Positions 45,401 to 57,600 of a stretch of 64,000 bases of DNA are shown here, piece after piece. The notes beneath the pieces are model-generated. The model ran no database searches, was not told the origin of the DNA, and was given only the letters and a program-made list of their open reading frames with translations. The stretch comes from Timema cristinae. Lineage: Eukaryota; Arthropoda; Insecta; Phasmatodea; Timematidae. The stretch covers positions 47,949,265-48,013,264 of the forward strand of contig JBCFYV010003508.1 in assembly GCA_039000515.1 (NCBI GenBank), read 5' to 3'. Every line of letters starts with the position of its first letter. The first letter of the stretch is position 1. The position numbers were made by a program, and so were the translations under genes.

Positions 45401-48400
45401 CCGATTTTTACAATTTTTGAAAGAAAAAAAAAATCACAAATTAACACATGTATATTTTATCATCATTATGGAAAGTTTTCTTTATGGGATCATGGACCAG
45501 TTTTTTTTTTATTGGATCGCTTGGCATAAAATGACCCATCCTCTATTCAGACAAATGCTGGTACATTTCTTCTTACAAGTAGAGACAGCTCTGAAACTGC
45601 TTTTTGATGGTTCAGAATCAATTATAATTACAGGATGAACTTAACAACCAGTCCCCAGACCAGTAATCTAACAATTAACAGAATGTATAATATTTATATG
45701 TCCTCTTATATTCATAATTGTTGCCAAGATTTGGATTCAAGATTCTGGATTCAAAGATAAATTGGAGATTCTGATTTGGATTCATAAATTAGTGGATCTG
45801 ACCCAACTCTAATGTTAATGTTTACATATTTTATTATAATATATTCATCAAAACATTCATACATTCAGTTAAGTGGTAAATTACTGCCCTGGGGTATTGC
45901 TAAGTTTTCTCTATAATTATATTGGTGTTAAGCCCCCGATAAAAGCTTAAAAAAGACTCCCGCTGTCTCAGCCAGCGAGCAAGTTATACCAACCAAGCGG
46001 CCGCCGTATGTTGGCGAAGAGAGCGCCAACATTAGCGGATAGAGGGTGTCATGTAGTCAGCACAGCGGACCCTCGACTGTTAATATCATTTTTCTAGACC
46101 GGAGTCAAGACTTCTTTATTCAAATATCTTCTCATTGGTCCTTACGGGGCTGAGTTGACCCCGTCCCAGACAAACTGCCTCACAGAAAGATCTGGAAGCT
46201 CTGAGGATCAAACCTGGAACCTCAGGATCTCTAACCACTAGCCCACGGAGGTGGTCTTAGAGCTTTAAAACAAATTAAAAACAAACAAAAATATATCTTT
46301 GGATATTTTATAAAATTTTGAGTATCTTTTAATTTTTCAAAGGTCTCATCTCCATCTTGTTATTTACATAGCATCCATTTTAATCTTTTTTTTTTCTTCA
46401 GGACATGCGGAGGCAGATTGTTTTTTCTGTTTCACAAACCTAATGGGTGAAATCAGAGACTTTTTTATAAAATCCCTCGATGAGGCGGAATGTGGCATAA
46501 ATGGAATGATGTGCAAGTTGGGTGAACAGCTGAAAAGTAAGGACAGCGCTGTGTGGTTTCGTCTTCACGATCAGGAATTGTATCCGCAATACTACAGTTT
46601 CAGGTTTGCGGCTTTTATATACATTATCTTCTTTTATAATTATATTATATAATAGATATCTATACCTGTAAACGGCAGGCTTGCTACTTAGGTGTAGTAA
46701 GCTGGTGGCCGAAACAAACCAAAATACTCGAGAAATAAAGGAAAATGCGGGATTAAAAAACTATAGAAATGAAGTATGTAGGACAAAGACTACAAGAGAG
46801 GCCCGTTCCTTTTATCAGTGAACTTAGACCGCCAATGCACCTTGTCCTTTGCCTCCTCCTTCAAGTCATCCAATATTTTAATCCTCCTCCTTCATAAGCT
46901 CCTCTTACCCTCAACCTTTCCTTCTACGACATCCTGAAGAAGACAGTTCCTCCTAAGGATGTGTACAATCCAGTTTGCTTCGTACCGAAGAATCACATCC
47001 AAAATGGTTCTCTTCTCACCCACTCTTAGGACTTGTTCACTTGTCACCTTGTCAGTCTGTCTGTCCACCTGATCTTATCAAGTTCTTCTCCAGCTTACAT
47101 TTCAAAGCTCTCCAAGTATTTCTTTTCTATCTTCCTAATCTAAAATGAAAACAAGAGGATATTAAAATTTATCTATAAATATTTAACTATCTTTTTATTT
47201 ATAAAGATGTATTTCTAAATAACTACATTAATGAACCATCAAGCTTTACTTTTGGAAATATTTTCTCAAATTTGATTTGAATTAAAGCTCTTAATGTATA
47301 TTTTTTATATATGTGTTATGTCTTTGTAAATTATTTATGAATTTTATTTAATAATTAGTTTCATCCCATTTACTTAATTTATTACAGTCTTATTTACATA
47401 TTTAAAACAATATTTTATTTTATTTTCTTCTCTTTCAAGATCATTAGTTACTAACTGAACATTGTTTGAATGTAATTTAACTCTTAATACCAGCTTATTA
47501 GTGTTTGTACAACATTCTTATTTATTCCCTACACCACATGTTTCTTTTGTAATTGGTTTTCTATTCGAGATTATGTTGTCTCCTTAAATGTTGCATACTT
47601 TGGTTTCACCCTGTCTTTTATGTTTTTATTAGCTTTCTCAGAATATATTTATTAACTTGTAAATGTTTGCTGCGGTGTAATTAGGTTTTTATCTGAAGAA
47701 TATTTTTTTTTTCTTATGTATCTGTAAAAATATATTTGTAAAGGGTTTGAAATATCTCAATCATTTTAACAAATCAGAGAAAAAAATAAAGTTTTAATCA
47801 ACCACGTTTATCCGGGCACTTTTTTTTAAACCTCCCTCCGATCCCAACATCCGCCCTATCTGCAGTTTGATACAAAATGTCAATACCGAGTTTTGATTAT
47901 TTAATTAGTGACCTAAAATTTTCTGACTCTAACTACCTCATTCTTGTTTTACAGTTTAAATAAAATATTAATGGAAGAAACAACTAGTCTTTGTAGACTT
48001 TTTTTCTCGCTGTCGATAATGTTTTGTATACACTAAAAGAGGCTATTACATCTTTTGTTTGAGTTAACTTTATTTAATAGGTAAAGTTATACTGTACTAA
48101 ATATTTTAATTCTAAAGTCTTTATGTATTTTTTTATTTTGATAGTTTCATAATAAAACTCTCCAAAGACACAGAATAAATGTTTTCCTTTGTCACAAAAC
48201 CATTATTACCTTTGAAATTCTCTTCTTTTTCAACTTTTGTAGACACCTTTAAACATTTCACTCATTCTACACTTTTTATTGTAAATTTATTCTTTATGAA
48301 GTGTAGATAAAACCATTTTATTGCAGTCTTATAAAATGAATTGTAGCATGTGTGTGTGTAACTCGGTACGTTGTCCAACCATCCGGATCTGTTCCAACAG

Positions 48401-51400
48401 GTGGCTAACACTTCTTTTATCTCAAGAGTTCCCACTTCCAGATGTTCTGCGCATCTGGGACTCTCTTTTCGCAGATGAGAAACGTTTTGAGTTCCTAATA
48501 TACATCTGTTGCTCCATGATAATGTAAGTAGGGTAATTTAATTATAATTCAAACAATTTGTTTTAAGCAGTTTGTTCAACAACCCAATTAATTCTTCGTC
48601 GCTACCTGCTCAGGTGGCCGCATGAGCTATTGCGCTAATTTTGTAGTAGACTAGACTGCCGAATACTAGATCAAGGTTCGAATCCAGGTCAGGTTTCCTG
48701 AGGATAGTTTTCCAAAAATAATTTTCCACTCTCCCCCATAGGGTGACCTGGGGGTCTAGGGGTAAGGTGTCGGTGTGTTGGGGGTCCGGGGTTCAATCCT
48801 CGGTCCCGGCACAGATTTATCTGATTACCAAACCCTTCCTTCACCTCTGACAAGACATTTTGTGAATGTGGGGAATGCCAGGCCTCCACCGTGGTTTGGA
48901 TTCCACGTTAAACTGTAGGTCCTCCATTTCATCTCACAATCACCCTACCACTACACATTAGCGTAAGTGCGTATAACTCGAACGGGTAGTAAGACGCGGT
49001 GTTAATAATAATACTAATACACACTCCCCATCAAAATGTGGGTACATTTCTTCTAAATATATCCTTTCAAATCCCTAAAACCACAATTGTGATTTGAACA
49101 TAATCATAATATTCTGAATGGGTAGTAACTAATAAAACCCTTGTGATATATTTTAGTTACAATCAAGACTATTTAAAAAAAAATTCATATATAAACACAC
49201 TCTAGAAGCACTGTATAGTACAGTAATGTAGAAACACTGTACAGTACAGTACAGTAATGTGATGCGAGTGGGAAGGAAGCCATCCTGAAAGTTTGTGTGT
49301 TTTTGAGCACCACATCATATTGTGTTAAGATACCAACTCAAGTTTTATAATTTTCTTCGTAATATTTTGATAACAAATCAAAATTTTTAGCCCAGAAAAA
49401 TGATTTCCCTCCACCAAAAACTAGTTATTGGTAAAGAATAGGTGAAATGTGTTTTTTATTTGCTTTTATGACAGTCATAGTTTGACCAAAGGTTAATGTT
49501 TGGGATCCTTAAGGATAGTGGAGGATTCGATAAAATCTCACTTGTTCAGTAACAAGTTGTTTGTTGGTTCCATTCCATTGTGCGCAAACACTTGCTGCTA
49601 ATTGTTATTAACACACAATAACTTTCACAAAATAATGCATTAAAGAGCAGAGTTGGGTCTAACCCACTCTTTTATGAATCTGAATTTTCATTTTGTTTAT
49701 GATTCCTGAATCTTGTAAAAATGATTAACATAAGAAATATAAATTTGATAGAAAATTAGGAAATAGAATTATTAGTAACATAATATACTTTTTTTAATAA
49801 TGATGCATTCACAGAGATAAAATAAAGTTAACCTTTTTTTTTATCACAAATAATATTTAACAAATTTTATTCTAAGCTGAAAAAATCAAGTTGCCATAAC
49901 AACAAGTTTTGGACATTTGAAAGAATTAAATCTTTAGATTAAGATAAAGCAAATAATATATGTTAAGACTAAAGCTTTCAGGGCATTGTACACCTCTACA
50001 CTTTTTTTTTATACAAGGGATTTAAGAAATAATCTTTGAAGGATAAAATCTAATGGCACGGTCTTTTATTCAGATTGGTTCGAGAGCATCTGTTAATGGA
50101 TGATTTTCCTGCAAACGTCAAGATCCTACAGGTAAGATATTCTATGGGAATTTCTTAGCTACACATTCCTCAACAGCTTCTTTAAAAAAAAAAAGTTCTT
50201 TTCTTAGTCTGACACCTTAGCTCAGTCAATAGCGTGGCGGTCTGCAGAGCTAAGGGTCCTGAAATCAACTCCTAGCCGGCCGAAAAATTTATCCTTAGTG
50301 AATATTTTGGGTTTACCCTTTCACAGTGGTGAATTAATGACTGGGGACTGGATGTTGTTGTTTTTTCTTGATTTAAGTTAGTTTATAAGTTGTGTTCTGA
50401 TATAATCAGTCGATTCAGAAAGTCCACTTTAAATACCTCGGGGTAAGTGATAGATTTCAACAACCAAACTTGGAAAACAAGCGGGTGGAATTTAGGATCA
50501 GAACACATGTCTGAACTTGATCAGTGATTTGTTAACATTTTACCTGTTGTCAAGAAATGTAAAACTCAGAATATACAACACAATATCTTACCGGTTGTTC
50601 TCTATGTCCGTGAAACATGTTCTCACACTGTACTGGTACTTAATGAGAATAACCTTAGGGTGCGCGAAAACAAAGCTCTTAGGAAAATATTTGGTACAAA
50701 AGAGTTAAAGATTGAGTTTACACAATGATGAGTTACATACACTGTACTCATAACGAGACATTATTAGAGTAATCAAGACTTGTAGATTACGATGGGCAGG
50801 ACATGCAGCGCAAGTGGAAAAAACTAGAAGTGGCGAACCTAGTGGGAAGACCTAGATGTAGATGGGAGGATAACATTAGAATGGGCCTGAAAGAGATAGG
50901 GTGTAATGAGGTGGACTGGATAGAACTAGCTCACGATACTCTAACCAATCGAACTTTTCCTGTCTCCTCTCCATCTTCTTCTTTAGATATTGTCTGCGGC
51001 AGCCAATGGGCTAGTAGAGCTTGGGGTTAATTAAATAATGACGAGGGGGGAGAACATAGCCGATTAAAGAAATTGAAATGTATGAGGTTGATTCTGAAGT
51101 TTATTTTACATAAAAGTTAATATACATTTTATTACATATTAAACCACTAGTTACATGATGAAATAAAAAAGGTTAATTAGTACTTGAAGACAGACATATT
51201 ATGGTTATATTTGTGGTGAATTAGCCACGGGGTGGTCTCCCTTTTCCTACACCCATCTATAAGCACCCTGAAGCCAACACGAAAAAGAACGACTTTTTGT
51301 ACCTCTTAGTACGTCTTATTAGCTTCACTGCTAACGCTTCCCTTCCACATAGTATCAAACATAGGCGCTAAAATCTGATGTGCTGATTGGCTGGCTGTTC

Positions 51401-54400
51401 ACCTTCCCTTTCCACACGTGCATCTCAAAGCTTCCGGGTAAAACATAAAATAAAACAGCACGATACTTAGAAGGGAAAGGTAAAAGTAATAAATTTAGGA
51501 AATGCTAAGATTTCAACAAAGACTTTACAAGAATGAAAACTACTAGATTTAAAAGTTAACGGTCTAAAAATGGAAGCTAATGAATTGAAATTTAAAAACA
51601 TATATTGCTTACAACTTTGGTTATGGTTTGGATAACTTATAATTAACATTAAACTCCACACTTTCTTATAATGAAACATTTGATAGTAATCTAGATATTA
51701 AATTAGATCTAGAAAAGAATAATACATTGAAGATGCTCAAGGCTATTTATTCAAATAGACCTAACTTATTGTAAAACAATAATATACTATAAGTTTAGTA
51801 TTCTCAGTATCTTGATAATGTTAACATGATTTATAATAAACTTAAGGTGGGGGGGATGTTGTAAAATTAGATATAAAATGTTATTAAATGTATTTGGATA
51901 TTATAAATACTGGGCACATGCGAGCCTATTACATCCATAGTGAATTTAGTGGTTTTAAGAACGGTATTAAATTAACAAAATAAACAATGGAAAACTAATA
52001 TAATTAAATAAATGAAAATAGGGTGTACGTCTATAAGCGCAGCAACGAGCTTTCTTGCTCCGGATGCCATAGAGTAAATAAGTTAGGATGGACATAAAAG
52101 AAGTTAACATGTCCCGTTCCATAAAATCATTGCATCTATTAAGATAGATTTTGCTATTGTACATTCAGAATGAATGGCTTTAATCTCAAAGGTATTGCTT
52201 TGGTAGGGATATGGTCTATATTTTGCGTTTATTTAGTCTTATTCGGCATTGTCGGGGAGGTTTGGACATGTTGAGAGGATGTGGATCGAGTGAGAAGCTA
52301 ATATATGAAGGTAGAGTGTGTGAATCAAAAGGAAGGGGTAGGCAATGTGAGATATGGCTAAATGTGTAGACGAATGTGTGAACAAGAGAAACATTAATAG
52401 TTTTAATAATAAAAGAGCATGTAAGACTCAGTGTATGGATGTTGTTGAATAGAAGGGAGTATACAAGGATAGGGAAGTATTTTAATACAGGACCAAAACA
52501 TGTTTATGATCAATTTATTTTCCATAGGTTCAAATGATAATATAAAAAAAACAATGGTTTTTAACCTCTATGGCTCTCTTTCATTAATTCTCTTTGTTAA
52601 ACTGTTATTGCTCGCCCTTAAATTGCATTGAATCTCTGTAGAGTTGGTATGACTCGCCTTTACATTTACTGAATCTTTGTTATTGGATTATCAACTTAAA
52701 GGTTGTGTATATAAAACATTGAGATCCACTGAAGAATATTGAAAATAGACGTACTCAGGGCATGCTTGAATATCAGAAAGAAGTTAACATTGATATTGAG
52801 ATTTCCTCCACCTAGGCAGAGAATAGTTGCTCTTACCTAGGCCAAATAATAGGTTGCTCTGCTTAGGTCAGAGAATAGGTTGCTCCTACCTAGGTCAGAG
52901 AATAGGTTGCTCCTACTTATGTAATTGGGAAGGGGAGATACTTAAAGTAATTGTTTAAAATTGAGACATATATCGGTAAAAGAGACTCCATAATATAAGC
53001 CATTTATTACAAAATGCATCAGTTTTGACCAAGCTTGAAATACACATAAACTATTTGGATATTAACAACACATGGTGTGTATTGATGTGTGCATGCAGGC
53101 TAAGGTATTGATATATTTTGATCTCATATTCTGAAAATTGAAAAATGACACCTGGACACGGAAATCAAATCCGGACTTTGGCTTAGTACGCCAATGCTCT
53201 AACCACTGAGCTATCCAGGAATCATCCCATGCTTAGGGTCATTCTTCACTCATATTTTAAGGCAGAGGTATCTAAACGGAGTAATCCTCACTAAAAAGCG
53301 TAAATAATAGCTTTGGCTATTTTATTCTTAAATATTTTGATATGTTTTGCTGGTGACAAGATGTTCAAGGTTATAATACAGGTCCACCGGGGATGTCTTC
53401 CCATTCTACCTATACACAAAATATGTGTACACATTTCTTCCAAATACTACCTTCCTCGTACCTATTTTATTAGTTTAGATATTCTCACAACCTGGCTGGT
53501 GCACACACAAATAATAAATAGTACAACTCATTCGTATGTACATTTTAATTTATGTTTCATGATATTATAAAATTTTGAACTGCTCTCAAACATCGATTAT
53601 TATTTTTGGTTCAAGTTTCTTTACTGCACGACTTTTAATAATAAAAGTGTCTGTAGTCTGGGCTATCCGCATATTGACACTAATGAGGTATAAATGATGA
53701 ATTGTGTGGAGGGAAGGTAGGAAAACCCCTTCTCAATAAACCTGGCCGGGATTCAAACCCCCTATCCTTCCCGACAACAGAAGACCTGACGAGACAAGAC
53801 TGGCTACTTAAGTTCATGATTGAGTTATGGCACGTACGGGTACTTACTTGATAACTGAAAGGGGAACAGTTTCTTTGTTCACCATGGTCTGGTTTCTTAG
53901 GTTTAAGATTTCCTCTCGCTCCACACCTTCATGATCACTACCATCACACCATCTACTACGGAACCTCCAAGGTACACTCGTACAGGTGACCGTAACTAGA
54001 CATTGCATCTCTCACGGTCAAATATGACGTATGATATAAAAAAATAATAAACCCAACTATAACGTATCACTCTCGTGTTAGGCTGGATATTGGTGACAAG
54101 TAGATCGTGGTGAATTCCTGTTGTGTATACTCAGGTTTGTTTTTACTAAACAGTTTCACACTATCCCTCTACACAAATGCGGGTACATTTTCTTTAAAAT
54201 CCTAGCTTTCTTGTCCCTATTCCTTTAGCATAATTAATGTATGTTTATAAACTTTACTGGTTCTAAGTCACGGTGAAAATATATATATAAATGGAATCCA
54301 TAATAGATCATAATTCTGTGAGTGACTTTTAAGTTTGTGTTTTTACATGTTAAAAATCAGTTTTTAAAATTTTATTTTGGTACAGGTCATTAGTTTTATT

Positions 54401-54603
54401 TTGCTTAAAATTGTTTTGGTTGTATTTTCTTGTTTTTTATTTGAAACTAGAGAGTGAATATGTGGTGGTCCTATCTGTGAATACCAGTGTGATCATGGAA
54501 GGGAGCAGGGTGGGGGGTTGACCGCTCCCCTGTAATTTGAAGAGTACGTCTCTGATTGCTGCTATTCATTCCTCTATCCCTTTCCCTGTTAAGTGTTCAC
54601 CCA

Positions 54604-54640
<37 letters not shown>

Positions 54641-57600
54641 GTAGTGAGGGGGGTATGTTACTCGGGATAGGGCTGTCTCTAAGAATATAATCACTGCATT
54701 GAGGTTGTTCAAACGTTTGATCTTATCGGGTTGTTACCGATTAAGTTGGTAACTATATTTGATGAATTGATGAAAACAGTGCTCAAAAGTTTTCTTTAAC
54801 GATGTAAAAATCAATTCATTGATACCCTCTCTTCTAACTAGTATCGAAATCATTAAAAATTGATCATTTCTGAGGGAACTGTAGATCTTATGGAAAAAAC
54901 CTTATCCTTGCTATTTCTCATTTAACTGTTGCCAAATCTCCTCGCTCTAAGTTATGTCTGAATGTGGTGTGCTGGGGTAAGAAGGAGCTACTTGCCAAAT
55001 CTCCTCGCTCTCAGTTATGTATGAAGGTGGTGTGCTGAGGTAAGAAGGAGCTACTGGCCAAATCTCCTCGCTCTCAGTTATGTCTGAATGTGGTGTGCTG
55101 AGGTAAGGAGCTACTGGCCAAATCTCCTCGCTCTCAGTTATGTCTGAATGTGGTGTGCTGAGGTAAGAAGGAGCTACTGGCCAAATCTCCTCGCTCTCAG
55201 TTATGTCTGAAGGTGGTGTGCTGGGGTAAGAAGGAGCTACTGGCCAAATCTCCTCACTCTCAGTTATGTCTGAAGGTGGAGTACTGGGTAAGAAGGAGCT
55301 ACTGGCCAAATCTCCTCGCTCTCAGTTATGTCTGAAGGTGGTGTGCTGAGGTAAGAAGGAGCTACTGGCCAAATCTCCTCGCTCTCAGTTATGTCTGAAT
55401 GTGGTGTGCTGAGGTAAGAAGGAGCTACTGGCCAAATCTCCTCGCTCTCAGTTATGTCTGAAGGTGGTGTGCTGAGGTAAGAAGGAGCTATGGCCAAATC
55501 TCCTCGCTCTCAGTTATGTCTGAAGTGTGTGCTGGGGTAAGAAGGAGCTACTGGCCAAATCTCCTCGCTGTCAGTTATGTCTGAATGTGGTGTGCTGAGG
55601 TAAGAAGGAGCTACTGGCCAAATCTCCTCGCTTTCAGTTATGTCTGAAGGTGGTGTGCAGGGTTAAGAAGGAGCTACTGGCCAAATCTCCTCACTCTCAG
55701 TTATGTCTGAAGGTGGAGTACTGGGGTAAGAAGGAGCTGCTGGCCAAATCTCTCACTCTCAGTTATGTCTGAAGGTGGAGTACTGGGGTAAGAAGGAGCT
55801 ACTGGCCAAATCTCCTCACTCTCAGTTATGTCTGAAGGTGGTGTGCTGGGGTAAGAAGGAGCTACTGGCCAAATCTCCTCACTCTCAGTTATGTCTGATG
55901 GTGGTGTGCTGGAATAAGAAGGAGCTACTGGCCAAATCTCTCGCTCTCAGTTATGTCTGAAGGTGTGAGCTGGGATAAGAGCTACTGGCCAAATCTCCTC
56001 GCTCTCAGTTATGTCTGAAGGTGGTGTGCTGGGGTAAGAAGGAGCTTCTGGAAACCTCGACTAACCAACAGTGTGAAACTTGTCTTATATTTGAGGGGAG
56101 ATTGACCACACGAAAACGAGAGAGTGACAAGGTGGTTTCCCAAAAGTAGCCATGCAGTTCCCTCAATGATAATATCCAGTGTAGTTCTCATACCCTGTAG
56201 TTGAAATCTGGGAGCTAAGCAAAACGGTAATATTCAGAATCGGGCAATTTTATTGTTATTATTTAGTTGTTTATTTTTGCTGTTTTTCTTTAGTACCTGT
56301 GAATTGTAAATGTACTTTACATTACCTTTGCGTGCTAGTGAGCTTGCACAAAGTAAATACACTAATCCTCAAGTAACGATATTTCCTGGTCCGCGCTGTC
56401 TCTGAGAACATACAGGACTAGGCTTTGTAAAATATCGGTGCAGCTCCTCTTAAGTCAATATGTACTCCAACATTTTCTATGAGCATATCATTGTCAACAC
56501 AATAAAGAGCCGCGGGGGACTTATTTGACAACTTGATGATTATAATCCTCAGATTTGTGGTTAATCACTTTAACATATCAAATTATAATTGCTTAGAAAA
56601 AATCAGGATCTCTCCCAACTTTTCTTCTCAGTTGGGGTTGAGAAAACTCGAGCGATCTCTACCCTCGGTGGCAGGGTACAAAACCTTTCACCAAAAACCA
56701 ACGGGACTACCTCTTTAAGTTGATAAAAGTTGATCTCCATTGCAGACATTAATGCCTCCATAGAAGGTTTTAGCAAACGTGACGACATTAAGGAGATGTA
56801 TAGATGATTATTTTTTAAGATTTACCTCGGTGACATAGTTAGCTTACAAGCAGTTTGGTGTTGAGCTGGACTATAGAGGACGGAAAGATCTAGTTTTGAG
56901 TCTCACTGGAGGTTTTTCCGTTCACCCTCCATGCAAATGTAGGCTCACTTCCTCTAAATTCAACCTTTTAAATTCTTAACCCATTTGCGTGATTAGTACT
57001 TAAAGCGTATAACCCGAACGTGTAGTAAGACGCTGTGATAATAGTCATAATAATAACAATAATAACAACAATGACAACAATAATGGCAACAACAAACTTT
57101 TTAATGAAGCTGCACTTAAGTGTCGACCAGAAATCTACCTCCTTACCAGCTATCTTTTCACTCAAATAGATGTGCGATTGGAGGAAGTACAATCAGGCCG
57201 AAAGATGGAGGAATTACAATCAGACAGATAGATGGAGGAAGTACAATCAGGCCGATAGATGGAGGAAGTACATCAGGCCGATAGATGGAGGAAGTACAAT
57301 CAGGGCGATAGATGAAGGAAGTAAATCAGGGTGATAGATGGAGGAAGTAGAATCAGACGATAGATGAAGTACAATCAGGGTGATGATGAAGGAAGTACAA
57401 TCAGGGCGATAGATGAAGGAAGTACAATCAGGGTGATAGATGGAGGAAGTAGAATCAGGACGATAGATGAAGTACATCAGGTGATAGATGGAGGAAGTAG
57501 AATCAGGACGATAGATGAAGTACAATCAGGGTGATAGATGAAGGAAGTACAATCAGGCCGATAGATGGAGGAAGTACAATCAGGCCGATAGATGGAGGAA

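Noticed and set aside
54947..55497. Open frames with a 21-residue repeat ([14 protein letters not shown])
   Set aside because: 63-bp units are divisible by three, so any stop-free frame persists. The array lies inside a MITE, and frame breaks occur between copies.
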